42,511 bases of DNA from Bacteroidia bacterium (lineage in GTDB: Bacteria > Bacteroidota > Bacteroidia > J057), in the NCBI GenBank assembly GCA_030430575.1, contig JAUIKF010000064.1, positions 1-42,511 of the forward strand. Direction: 5' to 3'. The first letter of the stretch is position 1. Every line of letters begins with the position of its first letter. This document shows positions 16,774 to 24,370 of this stretch, in pieces. A model generated the notes under the pieces. The model searched no databases. It worked only from the letters and a program-made list of their open reading frames with translations, and was not told the origin of the DNA. The translations under genes and the position numbers were made by a program.

Positions 16774-17730
16774 ATGGGAAAAGTATTTCAGCGCGTCGTC
16801 ATCGTCATGCTCGAAAACACGATGCGCAGCACGGCCTTGGCCAATGATTACCTCAATTCACTTCGCAAGAAGGGCGTTTTTCTCTCCAACGCACAAGGCG
16901 TCACACACCCCTCTCAACCCAATTACATCGCCATGGTCGCTGGCGACACCATGCAAATCATTGATGATGACCTACACTATATGGATTGGTACTGGGTACC
17001 GCCCGATAAGGAAAAAGGCACCCGAGGCTTTTACAATTATGGAAAAGAAGGCTATAGCCTGCCTACCATTGTAGACCTGCTCGAAAACCAAAACCTGAGC
17101 TGGAAATGCTATGCGGAATCAATGCCTGAAGGCTATAAGGAGCAATTGCGATACAATATGCGCTCCTCCCCCAAAACCAACCTCAAGCGCGTGCCTAGCG
17201 ATGATGGGCTGTTTCCTTTTGCCCGAAAACACGTGCCCTTTCTCTCTTTTCCCAGCATCGTAGGCAATCCTGATCGCCTGGCAAAAATTGTGAATGCGGA
17301 CGCGTTTGAGGAAGATCTGGAATCAGATGCTTTGCCACATTTCTGTTTCTATGTGCCCAATTTGCTGAATGATGGGCATAATGTCACCGAAGATATTTTC
17401 AGACCCGCAGCCAATGATATTGACTTGGGGCCAGATACAGCCAATATGGACAATATCGAAAAGTTTCTGAAGGTATTTCTGGGGCCAGATCCGGTTGGGA
17501 AATTTCCACCGGAAACCCTGGTTGTCCTTACATTTGACGAAGCCTATCCGTATGCGTTCGATTATGGGATTTACACCCTGCTGCTAGGCGATTTTTTGCA
17601 GGCAGGCACGATCAACTCAGAACCCGTCAACCATTACAATCTACTTCGTTCGATTGAAGACAACTTTGGGTTGGGCACGCTGAAACGCAAAGATGCCATT
17701 GCAAGGCCGTATTGGTTTTTGCGGGAATGA
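16774..17730 (+). CDS. Phosphoesterase-family protein (acid phosphatase/phospholipase C-like)
   Basis: A 318-residue protein that fits the alkaline-phosphatase-superfamily phosphoesterases (the AcpA/phospholipase C-like group). The N-terminal strand VVIVMLENTMRS supplies the usual Glu-Asn metal-site pair (E14, N15). GVTHPSQPNYIAMVAGD at about residues 42-58 is the family signature and supplies the nucleophile region. Near the C-terminus LVVLTFDEAYPYAFDYGIY gives the Asp/Glu ligands, and NHYNLLRSIEDNFGL contains the conserved His segment. These enzymes cleave phosphate esters. Relatives are normally exported, but no signal peptide is visible and homology starts at the first residues, so this one may be cytoplasmic. 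It is divergent from the ATPase gene (44 bp between starts). Confidence 0.8.
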   Translation: MGKVFQRVVIVMLENTMRSTALANDYLNSLRKKGVFLSNAQGVTHPSQPNYIAMVAGDTMQIIDDDLHYMDWYWVPPDKEKGTRGFYNYGKEGYSLPTIVDLLENQNLSWKCYAESMPEGYKEQLRYNMRSSPKTNLKRVPSDDGLFPFARKHVPFLSFPSIVGNPDRLAKIVNADAFEEDLESDALPHFCFYVPNLLNDGHNVTEDIFRPAANDIDLGPDTANMDNIEKFLKVFLGPDPVGKFPPETLVVLTFDEAYPYAFDYGIYTLLLGDFLQAGTINSEPVNHYNLLRSIEDNFGLGTLKRKDAIARPYWFLRE

Positions 17731-17765
17731 TAGGTCTAATATACTTTAGGCTGCGTAAAAAGCCG

Positions 17766-17858
17766 TTTTGATTCAACCATATAAGGCATATAAGAACATA
17801 GAAGGAAACCACCTTTTCTGACCTTATATGCCCTTAAATGTCTTATATGGTTCAAAAT
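17766..17858. repeat. ATATAAG-type palindromic repeat
   Basis: AACCATATAAG at 17775-17785 pairs exactly with CTTATATGGTT at 17842-17852. The pairing continues imperfectly inward (GGCATATAAG against CTTATATGCC) and outward (TTTTG against CAAAA). It lies between the convergent 3' ends of the phosphoesterase and permease genes and could serve as a two-way terminator. Confidence 0.65.
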
Positions 17859-17884
17859 ATGGACAGAAGTATAAAAGCATTTTT

Positions 17885-17932
17885 ACTTCTTCAATCTCCA
17901 ATCCTTGTTCGATATTTTGCAATCACATCCTC
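17885..17932. repeat. GAACAAGGA-family end fragment, stop-adjacent
   Basis: CTTCTTCAATCTCCAATCCT followed by TGTTCGATATT matches the right end of the element at 24219-24370. It begins within a few bases of the permease stop codon. It is a partial copy without the TTCAAG core. Confidence 0.65.
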
Positions 17933-17933
17933 C

Positions 17934-20546
17934 CTACTCATACCGCAAGCTCTCCACAGGATTGGCCCTGGCGGTCCGGAGGGCTTGTAGGGTGATCGTC
18001 CCCAAAGCGATGACCATGGCCATGATGCCTCCTGCCAGGAACAGGTACCAATACGCCCCCAGAGCGATCCGATAGGCAAATGCTTCCAACCAATTGGCCA
18101 TGAAGAACCACGTCAGGGGAATGGCTACGAGGCAGGCAATGCCGATCATCAAGAGGAATTCTTGAGAGATGAGGTGTAGGATCTGGCCAGGACGCGCGCC
18201 AAGCACTTTGCGGATGCCAAATTCTTTTTTGCGGTTGAGGGCTGCGTGAAAGACCAAGCCAAATATGCCCAGACAGGCCAGGAAGATGGACATGCCTGCA
18301 AATACGCTGAATACACGCCGCTGCTTCTGCTCTTGCGCATAGAGGTGATTCATGGTGTCATCCATGAATTCGTAGGCAAAGGGGTTGTTGGGAGCGAGGG
18401 TTTCCCAAATGCCTTGGACGGCGGCCAAGCCTTCCTGAAGATTGCCACCTTGCAGCTTGATGCCATACATCCAACTGCTTTCGCTAAGCGCAATGACGAG
18501 GGGTTCAATTTGGTCCTTGAGGGAGGCGAAATGGTAGTCTTTGACGACGCCGATTACCCGCCGGTCCGTCGAGTCAAACATAGGCAGGCGCAGTACCTTG
18601 CCGATGGCGTTCTCCGTCGTCCAGCCCAGTTCGCGTACTGCGGTTTCGTTGAGAATAGCAGTCTGATTCAGGTCGGTAGAAAAGTCTTTGGAGAAATTCC
18701 GTCCATTCACCATTTCCATCCCAAAGGTTTCCACATAGCCTTCATCTACAAAGGCCGTTCGCAAGCGAAACTCATCCTCCCGTCCTGTTATTTTGACACT
18801 CGTTGCGTCATGAAATCCACCAGGAGGGCCGGTCATACTCGCCATTGCCTGAACCAGAGGATTTGCCCGAAGTTGCTCCTTGAACAGGGCTTCATTCTCA
18901 GCGATTTCACTGTTATTAGCATCCACCAACACAACTGCTTCCTGGTCAAACCCTAAATCTTTTTCAAAGACAAACCTTAATTGCTGGCTGATCAGCAGGG
19001 TGGAAATGATCATGAAAATGGAAATCACAAACTGGATGACTACCAACCCTTTTCGCAGCCACAAATGCCTGCCAAAGCTAAATATCTTGCCGCGAAGTGC
19101 CTGAACGGGTTTGAAGGAAGAGAGGAGATAAGCGGGGTAAAGGCCAGAAAGCATTACCACTCCTGCCATTACCATGGCAAAAAACATCCAGATGGTAGGA
19201 TCTCCCCAATCCAATTGCACTTCCAATCCAAAGAATTCATTGAAATATGGCAAGGCGATTTCACTGCCTATAATGGCCAGGGAAACCGCAATGGCAATTA
19301 CAGTCAGCGATTCTCCCAAAAATTGCAAGACCAACCTGGAAGGGCGACTCCCCATGACTTTGCGAATGCCCACTTCTTTGGCGCGCTGATAAGAAGCGGC
19401 GATGGCGAGGTTGAGGTAATTGAAGCAAGCAATGAGCAAAATGGCGATAGCTACGATTCCGAGGATATAGGTGCTTTTTCTGTTGCCATGGAGGACGGGA
19501 TCATAACGCGTGGCATCGTTAAAATAGGTCTCAGCTAATGGTTCTAGTTTGAGGTGAATTAGATTCCCACTTTGCTTAAAGTGATCCCCAAAATATTTTT
19601 CCATAAACTGTGGGAATAAAGCCTCAACTCGCTCAGCCTCATCTAAAGAGGGAATTCTGACATAGGTGACTAGGCTATTCCACCACCATCCTGCCATCCA
19701 ATCCGACTGTGCATATACCTCCAGGGAAGCGACAAAATCCATCTCCAAGTGGCTTTTATCAGGCCATTCATCCATTACCCCAGTCACCGTAAAAGACCGG
19801 CTATTCCCTACTTCCAGAACTTTCCCAATGGGATCATCCGCCCCAAAATATTTCCGAGCCATGGCCTGGGTGATCACCACCGAATGAGGTTGTTCCAGGA
19901 CCGTTGCAGGGTCTCCTCTCATTAAGGGGAAGGAGAAGAATTCAAAAAAATGAGGATCGACAAAGGTAAAATGCGCTTCATTGAAGATCTTTTCCTCGTA
20001 AGCAACTAACCGTTCCCTGAGCGCTACACGCATAGCACTCTTTATCTGCCCAGGGTAGTCTTGCTCCAAAGCTGGCGCAAAGGGCCCTGACGTAACGCCA
20101 ATATCATACGGGTCGCCATTGATATCTGAAGCGCGTAACACACGGTAGATCTCTTCCCCATCAGCGTGAAAGCTGTCATAGCGCATCTCTCCACGAATGT
20201 GGAAGTAGAGCAAAATGGCGCATAAGATGCCCAAAGAAAACCCTGTGATATGCAGCACCGTATGGGTTTTGTTTTTCCAGAGGTTGCGGAAGGTAATGAG
20301 GAGGTTAAATCGGAACATGATGCTAAAGGGTGAGAATGATGATAGATTTTTGAGGGTGCTGATTCTCAGGTACATAAGCACTTGGAACCAGTACTTTATG
20401 ACAGGAAATTGAGACTTATCTGTTTGAAGGAGATAATGATATTCATACAAATTGCCCAGAATTTCCTCCACTAGTTCCTCCTTGCAGAGCCACTCGATGA
20501 GGCGCTCCGACAAGCGAGGCGGATTATGTGGATTGGAATTAGGCAT
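17934..20546 (-). CDS. FtsX/MacB-like ABC transporter permease with N-terminal prefix domain
   Basis: An 870-residue inner-membrane permease. Residues 1-85 form the short cytoplasmic prefix domain found in PadR-linked Bacteroidota permeases (RLIEWLCKEELVEEILGNLYEYHY). The first membrane helix (about 97-117) precedes a MacB-like periplasmic domain. Two FtsX-type membrane modules follow, each marked by a cytoplasmic loop: AKEVGIRKVMGSRPSRLV near residue 390 and KKEFGIRKVLGARPGQILHL near 777. Such proteins work with a MacB-type ATPase to move peptides or lipids or to respond to envelope stress, but no ATPase gene lies nearby. The start overlaps the PadR stop by 8 bp (ATGCCTAA), so the two are translationally coupled and under PadR control. 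Confidence 0.93.
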   Translation of the reverse strand: MPNSNPHNPPRLSERLIEWLCKEELVEEILGNLYEYHYLLQTDKSQFPVIKYWFQVLMYLRISTLKNLSSFSPFSIMFRFNLLITFRNLWKNKTHTVLHITGFSLGILCAILLYFHIRGEMRYDSFHADGEEIYRVLRASDINGDPYDIGVTSGPFAPALEQDYPGQIKSAMRVALRERLVAYEEKIFNEAHFTFVDPHFFEFFSFPLMRGDPATVLEQPHSVVITQAMARKYFGADDPIGKVLEVGNSRSFTVTGVMDEWPDKSHLEMDFVASLEVYAQSDWMAGWWWNSLVTYVRIPSLDEAERVEALFPQFMEKYFGDHFKQSGNLIHLKLEPLAETYFNDATRYDPVLHGNRKSTYILGIVAIAILLIACFNYLNLAIAASYQRAKEVGIRKVMGSRPSRLVLQFLGESLTVIAIAVSLAIIGSEIALPYFNEFFGLEVQLDWGDPTIWMFFAMVMAGVVMLSGLYPAYLLSSFKPVQALRGKIFSFGRHLWLRKGLVVIQFVISIFMIISTLLISQQLRFVFEKDLGFDQEAVVLVDANNSEIAENEALFKEQLRANPLVQAMASMTGPPGGFHDATSVKITGREDEFRLRTAFVDEGYVETFGMEMVNGRNFSKDFSTDLNQTAILNETAVRELGWTTENAIGKVLRLPMFDSTDRRVIGVVKDYHFASLKDQIEPLVIALSESSWMYGIKLQGGNLQEGLAAVQGIWETLAPNNPFAYEFMDDTMNHLYAQEQKQRRVFSVFAGMSIFLACLGIFGLVFHAALNRKKEFGIRKVLGARPGQILHLISQEFLLMIGIACLVAIPLTWFFMANWLEAFAYRIALGAYWYLFLAGGIMAMVIALGTITLQALRTARANPVESLRYE

Positions 20547-20877
20547 AGCGAATTTCGAGGGAAAGGGGCGGAATCTGGTTCCAAAGCTGCTCGCGTACTT
20601 CGCGTGCTTTGGTGATAGCGGCTTTGCCCGCAGCCGTCAATCGGTAGACACGCTTGCGTCTTCCACCACGTTCCTGAGTCGCCCCTTTCATCTCCGATTC
20701 CAGATAGGATTTTTTCTCAAGTCGACTCAGCGTCGCATGGAGGGCACCCATCGCTACGGATCGACCGATCTGCTCATGGATTTCGTCCTTGAGCTTCATC
20801 ACATAGGCGTCTTCTTCCAAGACAAGGACCATTAGCAACACCAATTCTTCAAATTCTCCCAGGTGGGTTCTTTTCAT
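20539..20877 (-). CDS. PadR-family transcriptional repressor
   Basis: A 112-residue PadR-type winged-helix regulator. The start KRTHLGEFEELVLLMVLVLEEDAYVMKL and SVAMGALHATLSRLEKKSYLES form the DNA-binding wing helix. The turn GGRRKRVYRLTAAGKAAI is the PadR signature and leads into a short dimerisation helix. I took the ATG at 20875-20877 (MKRTHLGE); an in-frame TTG farther upstream adds residues without homology and would lie inside the operator. The stop overlaps the permease ATG. A promoter flanked by two palindromic boxes lies directly upstream (20882-20934), which suggests autorepression of the PadR/permease operon. The ligand is unknown. Confidence 0.93.
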   Translation of the reverse strand: MKRTHLGEFEELVLLMVLVLEEDAYVMKLKDEIHEQIGRSVAMGALHATLSRLEKKSYLESEMKGATQERGGRRKRVYRLTAAGKAAITKAREVREQLWNQIPPLSLEIRYA

Positions 20878-20881
20878 GTTT

Positions 20882-20934
20882 GTTTCTACTTTGTAGATCA
20901 AATATATTATTTATTCTACAAAATAGAAACAAAA
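20882..20934 (-). promoter_or_regulatory. Probable PadR operator and promoter
   Basis: Two 13-bp palindromes, TCTACTTTGTAGA (20885-20897) and TCTACAAAATAGA (20915-20927), have centres 30 bp apart. They form the ends of a larger inverted repeat whose 16-bp arms (20882-20897 and 20915-20930) match at 15 positions. On the minus strand a Bacteroidota-type -7 box TATATTTG (20899-20906) lies between them, and a TTTTG (20930-20934) lies 23 bp farther upstream as a possible -33 box. Repressor bound to either box would cover the promoter. Binding by PadR is inferred from position. Confidence 0.65.
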
Positions 20935-21047
20935 TACCTAAAGAATACGCTGATTTTGTTGGGATTTTGTCGGGTTTTAGGCAAATTCGACAAAATTGGT
21001 ACAAAATGGGAGTGATGGAAATTCTGATTATCAGCCAGTTATGGAGT

Positions 21048-21097
21048 TAACCGTTTACTAACCGTTATAAACGTTTATAACGGTTAGTAAACGGTTA
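21048..21097. promoter_or_regulatory. 50-bp perfect palindrome with four TAACCGTT boxes
   Basis: Positions 21048-21072 are the exact reverse complement of 21073-21097, with no spacer. Each arm holds two TAACCGTT boxes, 21048-21055 and 21059-21066 on the plus strand and 21079-21086 and 21090-21097 on the minus strand. The box repeat distance is 11 bp, about one helical turn. No T tract follows, so it is unlike a terminator. It resembles a multi-site operator or a recombination/replication-type site. The protein that would bind it is unknown. Confidence 0.6.
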
Positions 21098-21208
21098 GCC
21101 CCTCCCCCATCCTCTTATTCACCGACGTTTTCCCCCTGTTCACCGACTTTTTTTCGGGATATAAAAAGGAAGCCTTTCCTTTGAGTCATCAATTATAGCC
21201 CCAGAAAG

Positions 21209-21429
21209 CTAGTGTTCTTTCAAGACTGAAATGTGGAGGAGACAGAGGCGCGGATTACACACAAATCAACCCCTCGAATCCGGAAATCCACGCCAGCTTG
21301 CATAGCAAGCAATTTGAATTGCTGGGGCGGATTTCCGGACGCGCTGCCCTGAGTTTATCGAAGGGGTGAGTTGGCTCCAGGCGTAATCCGACCCGTTAAC
21401 TCCACAATGCTAAATTGAAAGAACACTAG
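21209..21429. mobile_element. 221-bp MITE-like inverted-repeat element
   Basis: A perfect 15-bp terminal inverted repeat, CTAGTGTTCTTTCAA at 21209-21223, is mirrored at 21415-21429. Homology between the two ends continues inward in blocks (ATGTGGAG and CGGATTAC on each side). In the centre CCGGAAATCC pairs with GGATTTCCGG, and AGCAATTTGAATTGCT forms its own small palindrome. A CCCTGAGTTTATCGAAGGG module sits at 21347-21365. No coding capacity is seen, so it could only move with help from elsewhere. No clear target-site duplication is visible. Confidence 0.6.
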
Positions 21430-21465
21430 ACACTTTTCTCACAAACAAACTCAAAACTCAAAACC

Positions 21466-22155
21466 ATGAATCTCAGAACCTTCTTCCTCACCTCCCTGAT
21501 CGCCCTCAGTATGAGCAGTTGTTTAGTAGTATCCCTACATCCATTGGGAACTGCTGATCAGCAAATTTTTGACTCTAAACTACTAGGAGAATGGAATACG
21601 CCTGATATGGGGAGTCGCTATGTATTTGAGCCCTTAGGAGATGAGACCTTTTATTTGCTCAAAATTCATCAATTGGCGTCCACAGACACAAACCAAATGG
21701 CTTCGCCCATTTTCACTGGTAATCAATCTGTGAACATGACCGTCTATGATGGCAATGACACCATTCAAAAGACATTGACCAATCGCAGTCATCAAGTAGA
21801 CACTACCTTGCTTTTTGAAGCGCGCCTGTTTCAGTTGGGTAAGCATTATTTCCTTGACCTATACCCTGGCGGGAAAGACCGTCGCGAGCGCCTGATGCTA
21901 GAAGGAAATTACCTGGCCGTTCATACGTTTGTAAAAATTATCTTTGAGGAGGATAAACTGCAACTTCAAAGCTTTGACAATGAAATGATGCGGGATCTCT
22001 TTAAGCAAAATCGCATTCGCTTAGCCAATGAAGAAGTAGATAAAGCTACGGTCATCACCGCACCTACAGAAGACATCCAACGCTTTATCGAAAAGTATGC
22101 CGACGAGCACGATGTATTTGAAGAACCTACTATCTTGACAAAAAACCTGGAATAG
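21466..22155 (+). CDS. Hypothetical lipoprotein
   Basis: A 229-residue exported protein with a lipoprotein-type signal: a basic start, a hydrophobic core and a Cys in SMSSC at about residue 19, which would be lipidated and anchored in a membrane facing the periplasm. The mature part is beta-rich (GEWNTPDMGSRYVFEPLGDETFYLL), resembling small lipocalin-like or stress-reporter lipoproteins but without a diagnostic motif, and ends in an acidic helical tail. It starts 36 bp after a MITE-like element. The sensor kinase follows 60 bp downstream on the same strand, so they are probably co-transcribed. It may be an accessory sensor or a target of that system. Confidence 0.75.
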   Translation: MNLRTFFLTSLIALSMSSCLVVSLHPLGTADQQIFDSKLLGEWNTPDMGSRYVFEPLGDETFYLLKIHQLASTDTNQMASPIFTGNQSVNMTVYDGNDTIQKTLTNRSHQVDTTLLFEARLFQLGKHYFLDLYPGGKDRRERLMLEGNYLAVHTFVKIIFEEDKLQLQSFDNEMMRDLFKQNRIRLANEEVDKATVITAPTEDIQRFIEKYADEHDVFEEPTILTKNLE

Positions 22156-22215
22156 TAAACCCAAGTTCAAGCTATCTGCCCAGACAATCAGACGTTCAAA
22201 CGCTCAGACATTCTT

Positions 22216-23241
22216 ATGAAACGGATCCTTCAAAATCGTCCGCTACAGCACATCATTTTTTGGATCACCTCCTATATATTCCTGCTGTTTCACTTCTCTG
22301 TGAGCAACTCGATCCTCGAAATAGACTTTATCTATGCCCTGCTATTTCACTTGTCATTGGTACCCATTGTGTACTTGAACCTATTGGTGCTTATTCCTTC
22401 ATTCCTCAGCAGAAAACGCTTTTGGATGTATGGGCCAAGTGTATTGGCAGCCGCAGCACTAGGGATCCTGCTACATATAGGTACCTTTGACTACCTGACA
22501 GATTGGCTATTCTCAGACTATTACGTCATCTCTTTTTACAACTACTTTACCTTAAGCCAATACTTTTTCACCTACATCATCCTCACTACGCTCATCCACC
22601 TTTCCAGAGGCTGGTTTCGCCTCCGAGAGTCGCAAAATCGTCTGGCTCGCTTGGAACGCGAACAATTCCACACCGAGCTCCAAGCCCTCAAAGCACAGAT
22701 CAATCCACACTTCTTATTCAACAGCCTCAACAACCTCTATGCCCTCTCCTTGAAACAAGCATCGGAGACCCCCGCTGTCATCCTCAAGCTTTCAGAAGCC
22801 TTGCGTTACATGATCTATGAGGCAAAAGAGACCAAGGTATTGCTCAAAAAAGAGGTGGAATACCTTCACAATTATATAGAGCTGCAGCGGTTGCGGCTGA
22901 GTGCAGGGACGGAAGTGCGCTTTGAGGTTTCGGGCGAAATAAAGGACCAGAAGATTGCGCCATTATTGTATATTGTGTTGGTGGAAAATGCTTTTAAACA
23001 CGGGGCAAAAGCGGCCTCCGCGAACCCCTATGTACATATCAAATTACAAGTAGAAGCCAATTCGATTTCCTTCTCTATTGAGAACAGCAAGGGAAAAATA
23101 GACCGCATAGCGGGCACAGAAGCAGGAGGAATTGGGTTACAAAATCTGAGAAGGCGATTGAGCCTGTTGTATCCTGATAAGCACACACTTCAAATCACAG
23201 ATCTTTCAAACCGCTTTCGAGTAGAACTGGAGATTCACTAG
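22216..23241 (+). CDS. LytS-type sensor histidine kinase
   Basis: A 341-residue inner-membrane kinase. The N-terminal ~130 residues form four hydrophobic helices (about 12-30, 38-61, 73-89 and 110-129) with almost no external loops, so the signal is probably sensed in the membrane. A coiled-coil-like linker (LRESQNRLARLEREQFH) leads to the His-kinase box QINPHFLFNSLNNLYAL with phospho-accepting His165. The ATPase domain has the N box VENAFKHG and a glycine-rich GGIGLQNLRRRLSLLY. This is the LytS/YehU class, paired with LytTR regulators. Its partner lies 246 bp downstream, and the lipoprotein gene 60 bp upstream probably shares the transcript. Confidence 0.94.
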   Translation: MKRILQNRPLQHIIFWITSYIFLLFHFSVSNSILEIDFIYALLFHLSLVPIVYLNLLVLIPSFLSRKRFWMYGPSVLAAAALGILLHIGTFDYLTDWLFSDYYVISFYNYFTLSQYFFTYIILTTLIHLSRGWFRLRESQNRLARLEREQFHTELQALKAQINPHFLFNSLNNLYALSLKQASETPAVILKLSEALRYMIYEAKETKVLLKKEVEYLHNYIELQRLRLSAGTEVRFEVSGEIKDQKIAPLLYIVLVENAFKHGAKAASANPYVHIKLQVEANSISFSIENSKGKIDRIAGTEAGGIGLQNLRRRLSLLYPDKHTLQITDLSNRFRVELEIH

Positions 23242-23242
23242 A

Positions 23243-23444
23243 TTTTATACCTTAGACCTGATGAATAACAGTCTTTCAGATAGAACACTGAAGGTGTCAT
23301 TCCGAATGAAATGAGGAATCTTACTTTCGTTAATTAGCTGATTATGAACCTGGTAAGATCCTTCGCAAGCTCAGGATGACAACTTTGTTGTGGGTATTTG
23401 TAGGCTTCTTAAAACAGGTTATCTATGCGGTCTAAGGTATAAAA
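23243..23444. repeat. Nested inverted-repeat element between kinase and regulator genes
   Basis: An outer perfect 16-bp inverted repeat, TTTTATACCTTAGACC at 23243-23258 and its complement at 23429-23444, encloses an inner element at 23296-23380. In the inner element GTCATTCCGA...GGAATCTTAC pairs with GTAAGATCC...AGGATGAC. The inner part is of the GTCATCCTGAGC type common in bacterial gene gaps. The RNA would fold into a long two-part hairpin and could set the ratio of kinase to regulator. Confidence 0.7.
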
Positions 23445-23487
23445 CCCTGAACTCTGAACCCTAAACCTAAAACTCAAAACCCTCCCC

Positions 23488-24168
23488 ATGATTCGCTGCC
23501 TAATCGTAGATGACGAACCCCTCTCACTGGAAGTCCTTGAAGACTACCTCGGCAGGCTTCCAATGACAAAAATCGTACAAGCCTGTCCCGATGCCTTCAC
23601 AGCCATGCAGGTACTGCAAGATGAAGCGGTGGACTTGATGTTCCTAGACATCAATATGCCAGGGCTTTCAGGCCTGAGTCTACTTCGCTCCTTGACGCAG
23701 CCGCCGCTGGTCGTATTCACGACCGCCTATCCCGAATATGCCGTGGAAGGCTTCGAATTGGACGTGCTAGACTACCTGGTGAAACCTTTCTCCTTTGAGC
23801 GATTTCTCAAAGCGGTGAATAAAGCCCAGCGTCAGCTGGGGCAGAGTTCCGAGACGCAGGAGGTACTGCTGGTCAAAGCGGACAAAAAGCTCTACCGCGT
23901 GCCTTTCAGCGATATTCGCTACCTGGAATCCTTGGGCGACTACGTCAAAGTCCACACCCCTGACAAGGTCCTCGTCACCAAGGAACGCCTCAAAAACATC
24001 GAAAGTAAACTTCCTGAAGGTGATTTTGTCCGAATCCACAAATCCTATATCTGCCCCCTGGCTGCCATCAACTACCTCGAAGGGAATCGCCTTCGGGTGG
24101 GAGAAAACTACCTGCCCATCGGCCAGACCTATAAGGAAGGTGTGCTGGCACGGCTGGGGAAGGGGTGA
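23488..24168 (+). CDS. LytTR-family response regulator
   Basis: A 226-residue two-domain regulator. Residues 1-120 are a receiver domain: acidic pocket D8/D9, phospho-acceptor D54 in FLDINMPG, the Thr pair in VVFTTAY (T78/T79), and K99 in YLVKPF. Residues about 125-226 are a LytTR DNA-binding domain (YLESLGDYVKVHT, then FVRIHKSYICPLAAI and LPIGQTYKEG). LytTR proteins contact two spaced repeats with loops rather than a helix. It should be phosphorylated by the LytS-type kinase just upstream. Its targets are not evident, and no obvious LytTR repeat pair was picked out in the nearby leaders. Confidence 0.95.
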   Translation: MIRCLIVDDEPLSLEVLEDYLGRLPMTKIVQACPDAFTAMQVLQDEAVDLMFLDINMPGLSGLSLLRSLTQPPLVVFTTAYPEYAVEGFELDVLDYLVKPFSFERFLKAVNKAQRQLGQSSETQEVLLVKADKKLYRVPFSDIRYLESLGDYVKVHTPDKVLVTKERLKNIESKLPEGDFVRIHKSYICPLAAINYLEGNRLRVGENYLPIGQTYKEGVLARLGKG

Positions 24169-24198
24169 AGGTTTTGATTGCAGATTAATGATTGCTTG

Positions 24199-24370
24199 CC
24201 CTGAGCTTAGCCGAAGGGATGAACAAGGATTTTTGATGGAATAATCCGCTGAAAAAGATCAAGTGTCAAGTGCAAACTCAAGTTCAAAAAGAAGAAAAAT
24301 TGAATTTGACACTTGAGCTTGAGTTTGAACTTTCATGCTTCTTCAATCATCAATCCTTGTTCGATATTCA
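24199..24370. repeat. GAACAAGGA/TTCAAG composite repeat, copy A
   Basis: A CCCTGAGCTTAGCCGAAGGG module (24199-24218) is followed by GAACAAGGATTTTTGATG (24221-24238). Next comes a TTCAAG/CTCAAG core with internal inverted symmetry (24256-24334), then CATCAATCCTTGTTCGATATT near 24350-24370, which mirrors the left end. The whole is nearly identical, in opposite orientation, to 32845-33051. It ends on the stop codon of the minus-strand gene at 24371 and fills the gap between two convergent genes. Confidence 0.75.

Larger units (their letters stand above)
20878..21465. other. Divergent intergenic region rich in palindromes
   Basis: This 588-bp gap between the PadR gene (minus) and the lipoprotein gene (plus) holds the PadR operator/promoter (20882-20934), a 50-bp perfect palindrome (21048-21097), a pair of TTCACCGAC direct repeats near 21119-21148, and a 221-bp inverted-repeat element (21209-21429). 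I see no small gene. Confidence 0.6.

Noticed and set aside
20878-20901. Upstream TTG start for the PadR protein
   Set aside because: The extra residues lie in the operator/promoter, and PadR homology begins at MKRTHLGE.
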